A program made the position numbers and the translations under genes. This document shows, piece by piece, positions 47,596-59,353 of a stretch of DNA of 64,000 nucleotides (positions within the stretch are counted from its first letter, which is position 1; the number at the start of each line of letters is the position of its first letter). The notes beneath the pieces were generated by a model. The model searched no databases and was not told the origin of the DNA. It was given only the letters and a program-made list of their open reading frames with translations. The stretch covers positions 36,039,039 through 36,103,038 of the forward strand of contig OY997590.1 in the NCBI GenBank assembly GCA_963921825.1. Reading direction: 5' to 3'. This stretch comes from Erodium maritimum (taxonomy: Eukaryota; Streptophyta; Magnoliopsida; Geraniales; Geraniaceae).

Positions 47596-50126
47596 TAGAA
47601 AATTAAGAATAAAATTATCTATGGAGGAATATGATTTCTCTCTATTCTTCTTCATTTTATTCTTGAGATTTTAATAGTCGTTATTTTTCTCAGAACAAAA
47701 AAAATAAAATAAACCAGTGTAGGTTGTAGCAACTACGCTGAATTAACCGTGCACGAGTCCCCTTTATTTTATTTTCTAACTCATTCTATTCTCAGTGTTT
47801 TAATAATAAAAATGACTTACAGGAAGCTTCTGGGAGGGTTGTGTAGAGTTTGGGTGGTCAAGACTTTTTCTCTCTTTGCTTTACATTCGAAATCTTTTTA
47901 AGGATAAGGAAGACAATTGTTTGTTTGTTTTCTCTCTTCCCAATTTCCGTGGAGAAACATCCAAACCGACGAAGCAATGACTAAACAAATTGCAAAAAAT
48001 GTTGCAAGGAGAAATCTCAAGCTTATACTCTTAAAAGTATAATTAAAATGGTGAACCATATGATATACGTTGCAACTGTTGTTAACTCAGTCTTGTAAAC
48101 ATCAATTATCATTTCTCATTGATCTATTTAAGAGTCAATTGTATTTTATCAATAAATTAGTTAAATATCATATTCTCCTTTTTGAAACCGAAAAATTATA
48201 TTAATAAATTAGAAATAAATAATCTTGTTTAATAATCTAAAGCAAATTCTAAAATCGAAATATAAACCAACAAAAAGGACTATTTCCTATCAAAAACCAA
48301 AATATCAATCTTGATGTGAGCGTTATAGAAAAAGTGACGACTATTATACAGATACTCATATGTGACCCTAGCGGAAACTTGACTTGTCATTCCTATTATA
48401 ATATGGTGAGGTGCAACTATATTGTACTCATGTTCAAGATTATAATGTCAATCGTCGTCCTCTAATAGGTGGTGAGGGCTATGTTTAAAAGTAGTTTGCT
48501 GGAATCGTACTGCCTTGACAGGAGACGATGAGATACTCGATGGTATCCGTCCCACCATGGATGAGGTGTTTGGACTGTATCCACCCGAACACCCGTTGTT
48601 GACGTGATCACTCTGTTAAGCAAAGGTGCTTGCCAGCCCTCGCTTGTTTCTCCTCTTTCATAACCATCCCCGTCCTTCAGGGCCCGACGTTATGATATCC
48701 AGCCCCTAACACTTTCCGGTTGAGCTAGGGTTTCTTCCAAACCCCAACTCCCTCATTTTCACCTGCAAAACTTGTTCTAGCTGTCTGTTTCCCGACCATG
48801 TCACCGCACAGGTAAGGGGTTCAAACCAGATTCTTCTATTTTGTCCTTCCTATCGTTCTACTTCAAGTTCGGGTCCCAACACGTCATGGTGACGTTAAAA
48901 ATTATATCGAAAGGTATTTAAATTTATTAATTTAAAATAAGTGATGACGTATGAAGTATGAATATAAAGAACAATGTACTGATGACATATGAATAAATTT
49001 TATAAAGTTTTTATGAGACAATAATAATTATTCCATCATGATATTATTTTTTTAGCAAAACGTACTGAAATTTATTAATTTAAAATAAATAGTAAACATA
49101 AGAAAAGATCAGTGGAGAAAATGATTATCCAGAGATGACCTTACAAACTAATCATATAACCATAACCGAAGTATAATCAGTCTTGACATAAAAGGCTAAA
49201 CGCTTTGGAGTAGAAAAGAAAATATTTACGAAAAAAGAACTAATCCTAGCTCGACTTGATACGAAAATGGGTGCTTAATTACAACCAAGACCACACATGG
49301 AGACTATTGAATCTCAGTAGAAAGTGCGAACGTCGATCAGGGATCACAATAATCTGTGGAGCAACCCAGATAAGGGTCAAGATGTTGTTCCTCCCAAACA
49401 ATCTGCATCCCTTGTGAAGCCTCATTTATCATGGAGAGACTGGTTCCTAGCCTTCGCCTAATGGTCATATGCCTCTCCGATAGTTACCGTAGTGGGGTGA
49501 CCGAAGGCACTTTTCTTGGCCAAGGTCTTCTTCGACTCAATGCTTGTCAAGGGAGAGGTAACTAACCCTTCCATGGATCCTGTAGGCTATCAAATCTTGG
49601 GGATACTCATATGGAGCCCTTATCTTGCATGTCCCGCTTAACTATAGGTCGGGCATGACGTGGCTATTATGGCTAGCTGCCTTCTATTAGTCGAACCCTC
49701 CTCTGTCCTTCTAGTAACTCGATAGGATTATATGGGCGTATAGATCCAAGAATGTGTTCGCACATTAGACAAGACGTGTGTTGTCATTGATTCTCCTCTC
49801 GACGAGAGGGGAGAGAAGCTTGGAGGGAACACCAATGATGATAAACTCTAGTATGCTTTCCAGTATTTTCTTAAGTGATGGTCGAGCTTCGGATTCTCGC
49901 CTACAACTAGGGACATGTCAAACTATGGCACGCTGTGAAATGGGGTGTCACATTCATGCATTGCATGTCCTACTTGCACGTAACAGAAACAAAATAGGGG
50001 AGGAATTAATACATCAATGTGACTTAAATAAGGTCAGGGAACTCCTGAAAGTGAAGCACCATTAGGCGGCGGAGGGATTTGGAAATGTCCATCAAAAATC
50101 GAATCTTGACTTTTGCACACCCCCCC
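47596..50126. other. AT-rich low-copy stretch, no gene recognised
   Basis: No convincing coding sequence. The block aaatttattaatttaaaata occurs twice (about 48919 and 49069), in the same direction. The frame 49778-50065 has no known motif. A C7 run ends directly at the Gypsy-B LTR start. Confidence 0.45.
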
Positions 50127-53100
50127 TGTCAGAACCGCCCCCGGTCGATCCCAGTCGAACCGGTGAATTCTAGACAAGTTTGACTTTCGGCTGGAAAAGT
50201 CAATCGATGACTCAGGAAGTCGTTCGGGACCTTTCCGGGGCCCAAAAAGCTTAGCCGTCTTCACGATTAGCTTAGTTGGGCAATTTCCTTCAGTTTGACT
50301 GTAATATTGGTTAGGTCAAATTTCGGTCAAACTTGGACTTTATATCGGTTAATTTCCGATAAGATCTTTGAAAACTGGAAATTATTCAAGTGGAAATGAC
50401 CCCACATGACACTTGTCATATTTGGCTTGGAGGATGAAAAAGGAGCTTCAAATGACTCTTATACCCTCCCAACTTACCTTTAAAGGGATAAGACCTTAAG
50501 GGCTTTTCGGTAATTGGACAAAATAGGTCATTTAAAGCAACATGAGCACACAAATCAGCTCACTCACTATTGTTGCAGCCGAAAATCACAAGGAGAGAGA
50601 GGGGAGAGCTCATTTCTTGAGGAAGAAGAAAGTGAAGAAAGCTTGGATTTTAGAGCTTGTTTGTAGTCCTTTTGCCTCCATTTTCCTTCCATCTTCTTCA
50701 TCTCACAATCCTAGAGGTATGGATGCTCTTAACTTCTCATTCCATCCACTTTCAAACCTTGGGTTTTGTGGGTTTTTGGTTCAAAGTTGAAGAACTAGCT
50801 TTGTGGTTGTTGCTTGGAGAAGAAGTAGTGAAGTAGGATGTTTGGATTGTGTTTTGGTTGAAGTTTGAGGAACCCATTGAGGGTGTGGATGTTGGGTAAC
50901 TTTGTATGAACATTTAGGAGTTAAGAGGACTTGGAAATGGGGTTTTAATGGTGATTTTCGTGAAACTCGAGTTGGGGAAGAAAGGGGAAGGAACTGGTCA
51001 GGTTTGGCACGGAACGTGACCCGGACCGGGCCAGGTGCTGGCACGGCAGGCCGCACGGAACGGGCCAGGTACCGGCACGGCACGCAGCACGGAATGGACG
51101 GGAGTCCGGCACGGTACCTCACAGGGTCCGTGTCGCACTCCGGGCCGGTTTGTGACGCGGTCCGTGCTGGCTACCGGGCCGGACTGTGATACTGTCCGTG
51201 TTAGGTTCAGGCACGGCTAGCCATACGGTCCTTATGGCGTTCCGGATCAGACCCCAGAACCCAAAACCCTTCCTTTTAGCCCTTTTCGATTCGTAAATCA
51301 TTTCTTCAAACCTTATTTCCATTATTTGAGTGTTGTTTTGTACTTTGGAGATAAGAACGTCGTTGAGTTATTAACCTTGGTCTTATGGTGGTCCAAGACC
51401 GTGGTACCGAGCAAGGAAGGAAGGAAGAACTTGGACTAGAGCTTGAAGAACGAAGAATCACGCCGGAACCTATGTGAAGGACGGAGTTGTGACCACCGAG
51501 TTTGACAACAGAGTTTTAGAGGTTTACCAAGAGGTAGGGAAAGTCTTAACTTCTTATTTAAATGCTTAGTATGCATGTTAGGATAATAAAATCGGAAAGG
51601 TCCTAGAATTGCCTATAGGATGCGAATAACTAGAATAATTGTATTTCAATTATTAATAACCGGAAATGTCTAGAATGCATGCTTAGGATGAAGATGACTA
51701 GTGTAACTCGTTTTCAATACTTGGGAATTGATTTACTGGTAGAGAGGCTGTGAAGAGCTCTCGGATTAGTTGTGTGCTAGGTTCACATGCTTGGTTGCTA
51801 GTTATTATGATAACCAAGAGTCTAATGGAACTAGTTTACTTTACGTTGATTTAGTTGAATGCTTACTTGCTTGGTTGTGTGATTATGTGTTGAATTACTT
51901 GTTGAATGAACGGATGATCGAGTATGACTAGTTGTGCCACGGGGCACAATTAGGTGATCGATGTACCGATGGTTCGTGACAGGTAAGTATACGGTAAGTG
52001 TGGAATGTTATTGGGTGTCTTTGCTGTGATGAAAGTGTGATTTGAGAAGTGTTCATTGTTGGATGAATTTAGTGCTTGTTTATTTATTCTTGTCCTTGAA
52101 ATGTTTATTTGTTATTTTGTTTGTTTGGTTCGGTACTACACCGGGGGGGGGGGGTGTAATCCGGTGCCGTTGTGGTGGTTGGAGTTGGACATATACAGTG
52201 AGATATTGATCGATTATAGGAGCCTGAGTGCTCGGCAGATCCTGCGGGATATTGATTGGTTATAGGAGCCTGAGTGCTCGGCAGATCCTGCGGGATATTG
52301 ATTGATTATAGGAGCCTGAGTGCTCGGCAGATCCTGCGGGATATTGATTGATTATTGGAGCCTGAGAGCTCGGCAGATCCTGCGGGATATTGATTGATTA
52401 TTGGAGCCTGAGAGCTCGGCAGATCCTGCGGGATATTGATAGATTATAGGAGCCTGAGGGCTCGGCAGATCCTGCGGGATATTGATCGGATTACTTCATG
52501 AGAGATAGTTTCTGAGGTTTCACCCAAGGGTGTGCATCCTACGGGAGCACTACCTTGGTTCCCTATGACTTATGATCCTTGGAGACATTTTCGAGAATAA
52601 AGACAAAGAGCATCCCTATGTTATGGTTTCCGGTGCTCCGATGTATGTGCCTCCTCTGGACCGAGGGAAAATCTAATGTGATATGGATACCCTAGTGGAT
52701 CGGGATATGGGAACCGAGGTGACACTAGAATCTATTCATGGATCAGAGGCTTGAGAAAGCAAGTGGTTGGCGTAATATCAATTACTCCCTTTTAATCGTT
52801 ATGATACTTTATAATAATTCTTTTATGGAAACTGTCAAGTGAAGGTTATCTTTAAAAGTATGGCACGTATCTATTTCTATCTTGGTTATTTATATTATTT
52901 CATCGTACTTATCTTATTTTGTCTTGTTACTTATTATTTCATTGTTAATCGTATTTCTGTATTTTTGTTTGAGTTATTTGTTACCCAGTACAATATTGAC
53001 CTGAGGGTTGAGTTGTTAAGGTTTTTCCTACTGAGCGTAAGCTCACCCCCCTTTGGTTTTCTTACTGTGTTACAGGCGTAGCTGATGTCTAGTGAGTTCG

Positions 53101-53347
53101 AGGCTCGGGAGCTTTTGGACATCTTGGGGTTTATCTTAGAGTTCTGTTGGTCTTGTGTTTTAAACATTATTTATTTGACTCTTTATGTTGAGCTGTGACT
53201 CCTTGGAAGTTTTGGAACTATTTATAGTTGTTGATTGAGAAAGTTTATCTTGATATTATAAAGGTTTTGGTATTAAATTATTGCTTTTCTACTTTTAATT
53301 CCGGTCACGTCTCGAGTCCGATAAAACACCGGATTTGGGGCGTGACA
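50127..53347 (+). repeat. Gypsy-B 5' LTR (3221 bp)
   Basis: It begins TGTCAGAACCGCCCCCGG and ends GGGGCGTGACA. It contains a GC- and CG-rich block (about 51005-51240, many cacgg repeats), a 46-bp minisatellite (52202-52477), a G12 run (about 52143-52154) and the hairpin-acceptor block at 53032-53075. A plus frame at 50542-50790 is identical in length in the 3' LTR and is probably only LTR conservation. Confidence 0.93.
52202..52477 (+). repeat. 46-bp minisatellite, six units, in the Gypsy-B 5' LTR
   Basis: Six contiguous 46-bp units, each with gatattgat, gagcctgag and ctcggcagatcctgcgg. The same six units in the same order of variants occur in the 3' LTR at 61181-61456. Confidence 0.95.
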
Positions 53348-53350
53348 ATT

Positions 53351-53362
53351 TGGTATCAGAGC
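53351..53362 (+). other. Primer-binding site of Gypsy-B (initiator tRNA-Met)
   Basis: TGGTATCAGAGC lies three bases after the 5' LTR end, the standard plant initiator tRNA-Met primer site. Confidence 0.93.
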
Positions 53363-54527
53363 CTGGTTTCATTTGAAACAGGTTGTAAATTTTGAACTTG
53401 TTTTCAAAACCTCGGACCAACGTCATTTAGGTGGGTAGAGTTAGGGAGTCTAAGTCGTGTACTCGGTGATGCAAGATAAAGACTGTGATGCATAGAGTGA
53501 GAACGACTCGAGTCTTACTGTTTTCAATGGTTTAATAAATTTGAACCTTTTTATTACAACGGTTACATCGCTTAAGTGGTGTCCTTACCCTTTGAACTGT
53601 CAGGTACAGTGATCGATGAAACCGAACGGTTGAGATCGGTATTGGATTAACGAACGATGATCAAACCGTTGTATATTAATTACTGAATAAATTATCTGTT
53701 AAAGGTGTTACTACCGTGTTGGTCGGTCTAAGTTTGTTAAGGTCGAATGGTTAATCGATTGAGGTATTGATGGGGTTGGAGATTGGTTTCATTGGAGTGT
53801 TACTATTGGAGTAGTGATTGACCGGAGGGGGAACTTTTGAAAGGAGTAAAACTCGAGTATTCTTGCACCCTCGCTAATTGTGTGTGTATTTTACGAAGCA
53901 TGAGAAATCTATTTATTGATTTTGTTGTGTACCTTGAAGAGCATGAAAACTCTTTGTATTGAATAACTTGTGAAAATTGATTGGTAAATGTCCTGTTTAA
54001 ACGGAGGGTTAGTGTAAAATACGAATAGGTCATGCCGAATTTTCCGTGAAACTGGATTGGTTGTACTATCATAGTTTGACTCAGGGGCGCCACTGTAGTC
54101 AAGTGTGATGGTTGGATGTCAAGTGGTTAGAACGAGGTTCGGGGACGCCTGAATTGAGTTGTAACGATGCGAGATCGACTTGGTTATCTTGATTAAAGAT
54201 AAGAAATTTGGGAAAAGAGAAAGGCTTTGATAAAAGAATTAAGGACTTATTTCCAAACTGTTTGCCTCGTGCCTTGAAACCCTAGTGATGGGTGTGTTTG
54301 TGTGTGAACTTTGCCTCATGTGGGAGTTGGTTGCATTACTTGGTTGCTGTGTGAGACGCACGATGTGCGGACTTCTTTGTCTATATACGTACTATATACG
54401 ACTTATATACTTACCCTTGACCCAACTAGGATCCGTTGAGACGAACGAGAACGTCCCTTTTGATTAAATCGTTTCAGTTTTGTTAAACGGAGTTGAACGG
54501 TACGTACTACTTCAGCGATCTTTCGTG
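53363..54527 (+). other. Gypsy-B leader, no gene
   Basis: This is 1165 bp of untranslated leader between PBS and gag. Right after the PBS it shares cgtcatttaggtgggtagag with the Gypsy-A leader. A hairpin with the apical sequence GGGGCGCC is at 54076-54102. The frame at 54285-54467 is not conserved with anything I recognise. Confidence 0.7.
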
Positions 54528-55860
54528 ATGTCTCATGTCTACGTCCCGAGAGGTACCAGGAGTCGCCCAACTTTGGGACAGAGCCAGTCACCAGCGGTTG
54601 GACTGGCAGGGGCAACTAGCGCCCAGGGTGCTGCTCCCACAGAGCACCAGAGCTTTGAGGAGAGACCATCAGGGTCACCAGTGAGAGATACTCCAGTCGC
54701 AGAGCCGACTCAGGCTACCCCTATTGATGAGGTAGTACGCGCAGTACTGGCAGCACTCACCGCTCAGTAGGAGGCCGCATCACCGGCGTTAGAGCCCGTG
54801 CCTACCACTAAGGTAGTCTCCGTCGAGAGGCCAGGACAGACGGATAGCTACACGGCCCAGGCGCTTCGTGATTTCCGTCGTTTGGGTACACCGACTTTTT
54901 CTGGGAGTGCTGACTCTGAGGCAGCAGTTTTATGGTTCGATCGAATCACTCGCAACCTTGACACATCTGGAAAATCTGAGGGACGTCTAAGAGTCTCCTT
55001 CTCCACCTTCCAGCTTGAGGGTGAGGCTTTTTACTGGTGGCAGTCTGTGCAGACCAGAGTTGGCGAGGATTTTGAGCTTTTCAATCGACTGTTCCTGGAG
55101 CAGTACTTTCCGCGGTCAGTTTGAGATGATAGACGCCAGTAGTTCATGGATCTGCGGCAGAGGGGGATGACAGTATCTGAGTATGCGGCGAGGTTCTTAT
55201 CCTTGTCCCGCTTCGCACCCGAGATGGTGCAGACTGAGGACGCTCGCTGCCGACGGTTTGAGCGTGGACTCCTCCCTGCTATTGCAGATCAGATTATTGT
55301 TTTGAGGAGAGAGGTGTACTCTACCCTGGTTGACCAGGCCTTAGCAGTGGAGAAGCATTTTCGAGAGACTGCCAGGGAGCGAGATGTCAGGCCGAGACCG
55401 AGTGGTTTCCTCAGGCCAGCAGAGAGGCGTGATGCTAGACGACAGAGGACTTCTGGGTACTTCCAGCCACAGTTTCAGCAGAGTGGTATGCGCAGAGGAG
55501 CATCAGTGGCATCAGTTGGACCTGCTCCGCTGACAAAGCTCTACCCTACCTGCAGACAGCAGGGACACTTGGCCCGAGACTGCCCGAGGAGTAGAGGATC
55601 CGCAGAGCGGCAGCTGGATCGTCCACAGAGGTTTGGTGAGAGACAGCATGTTGAGGATCAGATTTGTTACCAGTGCGGCTGTCAGGGGCACATTGCTTTC
55701 GCTTATCCCGATCGGGTAGGAGCTGCACATCCACCGAGGCCCCAGCAGGCACAGTCTCGTCAGGCACCTCCCGGCCGACCACGACCGGCACTGCAGCAGA
55801 GAGCTCCGCGTCAGGCGGCGGGAGCGGGAGCCCCGAGACACCAGGATAGGCCTTAGCAGC
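54528..55860 (+). pseudogene. Gypsy-B gag portion
   Basis: The capsid region reads FRRLGTPTFSG, WFDRITRNLD, GEAFYWWQS and EQYFPRSV, then MTVSEYAARFLSLSRFAPEM after two stops. Two zinc knuckles follow; the first (YPTCRQQGHLARDCP) has Tyr for its first Cys and the second (CYQCGCQGHIAFAYP) has Tyr for its last Cys. Both changes are a single G-to-A step. The start ATG at 54528 is chosen because it is the first in frame and the residues after it (SHVYVPRGTRSR) lead into gag; upstream codons show no similarity. Confidence 0.88.
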
Positions 55861-55862
55861 AG

Positions 55863-57440
55863 GTGACATTACCACCCCCACCAAGAGGAGGACCACCGGC
55901 ACGGCAAGGTCGATTTTATGCAGTCACGGATGGTAGAGCTGAGAGACAGTACGCCGACCATGAGGCTACACAGGGTACGTGTTTACTTTTTAATTCGTGG
56001 GCGTCGTTTCTGTTCGACACTTGTGCTTCCCATTCGTTTATTTCTACATCTTTTGCTCGTTCTTTGGGTTTGAGGGTGGAGTCCCTTAGCAGCCCTTTGT
56101 GCCTTGAGACCCCAGTTACGGGGGAGGTAGTGCTGGGTACTTTCTGTCGAGATTGTGAGGTTTGAGTGGCAGACTGCCCCTTCGTTGGTGATTTACTCAT
56201 TCTGGAGATGACTGCCTTCGACGTGATCTTAGGGATGGACTGGCTTGCAAGGTATCGAGCAACGATCGATTTCTTTCGACGTGAGGTGACCGTGCGGTCA
56301 GGTGGCAGAGTTATCACTTGTGTTTTGGGTATCAAGAGCGGAGTCCTTCTGTCCGCTTTGACTACGGGAGTGGAGGGTGAGGTTGTGCAGTGTAGCAGAA
56401 ACCTACCGAGAGTAGTGTGTGAGTTTTCAGACGTGTTTCCGGAGGAGCTATCAGGCTTACCGCCGGCGCGCAAGTTAGAGTTCCGGATCGACTTGATCCC
56501 CGGCACCGCGCCAATCTCGATGACGCCTTATCGATTCGCGCCAGCTGAGTTAGTCGAGTTGAAGCGACAACTCGAAGAGTTGCAGGAGAAGGGTTTCATC
56601 CGCCCTACTGTTTCACCGTGGGGAGCGCCCGCCCTTTTCGTAAAGAAGAAGGGTGGTGCCTTGAGGATGTGCATCGATTACCGGAAGTTGAACCAGGTCA
56701 CGGTAAAGAACCGTTACCCGATGCCAAGAATCGATGACCTGTTCGATCAACTGAGAGGAGCAACCTGCTTCTCCAAGATTGATCTAAGATCAGGCTACTA
56801 TAAGTTGAGAGTCCGAAAGGAGGATGTGGAGAAGACCGCGTTCCGAACACGATACGGAGACTTTGAGTTTCTAGTGATGGCGTTCGGGTTGACGAACGCA
56901 CCAGCAGCCTTCATGGATTTGATGAATGGCATATTCAGACCTTACCTGGATCAGTTTATCGTAGTCTTCGTTGATGACATCTTGATTTACTCGCCTAGTG
57001 AAGAGGCACACGGGGAGCACTTGAGAATAATGTTGACCTTCTTACGTACTCACCAGCTTTATGGGAACCTGGAGAAGTGCGAATTCTGGCTTGCAGAGGT
57101 GAAATTCCTCGGACATGTAGTGTCCCGTGATGGTATCCTAGTCGACCTAGCGAAGGTCGATGCAGTTTCGAAGTGGGCAAGGCCCAAGAATGTTTTTGAG
57201 ATCCTTAGTTTCCTGGGATTGGCAGGATATTACCGACGCTTTGTTCAGGACTTCTCACGTTTGGCTGCACCTATGACAGCATTGACTCGCAAGGGAGCAG
57301 AGTTCCTTTGGACTAGTGAGTGTGAACACTCTTTCTCAGAGCTAAAGGCTCGACTGACTACCGCTCCAGTGTTGATTGTTCCGGAGCGGGGAGTGGGCTA
57401 CGATGTGTACTGTGACGCTTTAGGCGAGGGACTTGGTTGA
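55863..57440 (+). pseudogene. Gypsy-B protease and reverse transcriptase
   Basis: The protease active site reads LFDTCASHSFI at 56010-56042, with Cys in place of the Gly of the D-T-G/D-S-G motif, so the protease should be inactive. The conserved [10 protein letters not shown] follows after a stop at 56163. The RT is well preserved: [48 protein letters not shown] and the catalytic FVDD at 56967-56978. The frame then reaches the start of RNase H ([11 protein letters not shown], with Leu where Ser is usual) and stops at 57438. Confidence 0.9.
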
Positions 57441-57443
57441 GTT

Positions 57444-59303
57444 TTGATGCAGTCCGGGAAGGTGGTTGCTTACGGCTCAAGGCAATTGAAGGTACACGAG
57501 CGCAACTACCCGACCCATGATCTAGAACTGGCAGCAGTGGTCTTGGCATTGAAGAGTTGGAGGCACTACCTTTACGGTGAACAGTTCAGAGTTTTCTCGG
57601 ACCACAAGAGCCTCAAGTATATTTTCTCTCAGCGCGACTTGAACATAAGCCATATGTGGTGGATGGAGTTACTTGAGGAGTACGACTTCGAGCTGCTCTA
57701 TCATCCGGGCAAGGCAAATGTTGTCGCAGATGCTCTGAGCAGGAAGTCGACTCATTGCGTGGCCAGCATGGCAGTCCAGGAGTGGAACATGCTGGAAGAG
57801 TTGAGCTCTTTCAAACTGGAGCTTGAGGAGATCACGGGTGGCATGGATTTGTGTGCTTTGGTGGCTCAGCCCACGTTGATTACTCGGGTGCTAGAGGCAC
57901 ATGCCGAGGATGCTGAGACGACAGAGATTCGTGAGAGACTGTTGGACGGTGACAAGATTGATGGTTGGGAGTTGAGTGCAGATCAGAGTCTTCGTTTTAG
58001 AGGACGGTTGTTTGTACCCCGAGGATGTAGGGACACCGTATTGAGAGAGTGCCATCACTCCCGGCTTACTATGCATCCCGGTGGCACCAAGATGTATAGA
58101 GACATCCGACGACAATTCTGGTGGCGTGGGATGCGCAGGGCAGTAGCAGAGTTTGTTTCGAGGTGCCTCACCTGTCAGCAGGTGAAGGCGGAGCATCAGC
58201 AACCCGCTGGCTTACTACAGCCTTTACCGGTCTCCGAGTGGAAGTCGGAACACGTTACTATGGATTTTGTATGTGGATTACCGAGTTCGTCTAAGGGACA
58301 TGATGCTATTTGGGTTGTGGTTGATCGACTGACCAAGTCGGCACACTTTCTGGCGATGCGGATGACTGACATTGTGGACATGTTGAGTCGGTTATACATC
58401 AGGGAGATTATTCACCTTCATGGAGTACCAGTATCAGTAGTATCTGATAGGGATCCGCGTTTCACATCCAGATTCTGGAAAAGCCTACATAAGGCATTGG
58501 GGACAGAGGTGCTGCTGAGTACAACTTACCATCCTGAGACCGATGGACAGTCCGAGCGCACCATTCAGATTTTGGAGGACATGGTTCGAGCTTGTGTGCT
58601 AGACTTTCAGGGATCATGGGAGGATCACCTACCTCTAGCGGAGTTCGCCTACAACAACAGCTATTAGTCTAGTATTGGGATGGCACCATTTGAGGCCTTG
58701 TACGGCAGACCGTGTAGGTTGCCAGTTTGTTGGGCAGAGGTAGGGGAACATAACTTACTTGGTCCAGACATGGTCAGGGAGACAACCGAGAAGGCCGCGT
58801 TGATTACAGAACGTTTGAAGACTGCACAGAGTCGGCAGAAGAGCTATGCAGAAAGACGTCGCAGACCGCTTGAATTCTCGGTGGGAGATCATGTATTTTT
58901 GAGGGTGAGCCCGAAGAAGGGTCTATTACGGTTTAGCCGCGGCGGAGGAAAGCTTTCACCACGTTTCATTGGACCATTTGAGATCTTGGATCGAGTTAGA
59001 GCCGTAGCTTATCGGTTAGCATTGCCACCGCAGCTTGGGAACGTGCATAACGTTTTCCACGTGTCCCTATTGCGGAAGTACATGGCGGATCCTTTTCACA
59101 TTATTGAGTGGACAGACATCGAGGTAGCTGACGATGTCTCATTTGAGGAGTAGCCTGTCAAGATCCTGGGTACGAAGGAGAAGGTTCTACGGAACAAGAC
59201 GATTCCATTAGTACTGGTGCAGTGGGGAAGTCAAGGAGTTGGGTCAACATGGGAGCGCGAGGATGAGACCCGGGAGAAGTACCCCCACCTGTTTGATCTT
59301 TGA
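57444..59303 (+). pseudogene. Gypsy-B RNase H, integrase and chromodomain
   Basis: RNase H continues with [28 protein letters not shown] and [11 protein letters not shown]. The integrase zinc finger has H-H-C-C ([19 protein letters not shown]), and the core carries [18 protein letters not shown] and TDGQSERT, so the D-D-E residues are all present. After a stop at 58665 come MAPFEALYGRPCRLP and the HNVFHVSLLRKY region. After the stop at 59151 about 49 codons form a chromodomain (KVLRNKTIPLVLVQW, STWEREDE, YPHLF), which in this group is thought to direct integration to heterochromatin. Confidence 0.9.
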
Positions 59304-59332
59304 GGTACTTTCCTTTTAATTTCGAGGACGAA

Positions 59333-59353
59333 ATTCTTTTAAGGGGGGTAGAT
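59333..59353 (+). other. Polypurine tract of Gypsy-B
   Basis: AAGGGGGGTAGAT lies immediately before the 3' LTR start at 59354, the expected plus-strand primer position. Confidence 0.85.

Larger units (their letters stand above)
54528..59303 (+). pseudogene. Gypsy-B gag-pol polyprotein, one frame with eight internal stops
   Basis: From the ATG at 54528 to the natural-looking TGA at 59301 there are 1592 codons in one frame with no frameshift. Internal stops are at 54768 (TAG), 55122 (TGA), 55140 (TAG), 55854 (TAG), 56163 (TGA), 57438 (TGA), 58665 (TAG) and 59151 (TAG). Domains in order: gag (about 54840-55380), two degenerate zinc knuckles (about 55545-55710), protease (about 55980-56330), RT (about 56500-57110), RNase H (about 57390-57750), integrase (about 58040-58880) and a C-terminal chromodomain (about 59150-59300). 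It cannot be expressed as a full polyprotein. Confidence 0.93.

Noticed and set aside
50542..50790. An 82-codon frame conserved in both Gypsy-B LTRs.
   Set aside because: Two LTRs of one element are expected to match; no motif and no independent evidence of translation.
52141..52156. G12 run as a possible G-quadruplex.
   Set aside because: A single uninterrupted run with no nearby G tracts; the 3' LTR has only G8, so it behaves as a slipping homopolymer.
55512..56506. Long minus-strand frames opposite Gypsy-B gag and protease (for example 55916-56506, 196 codons).
   Set aside because: They are shadows of the GC-rich sense frame; codons do not match any family.
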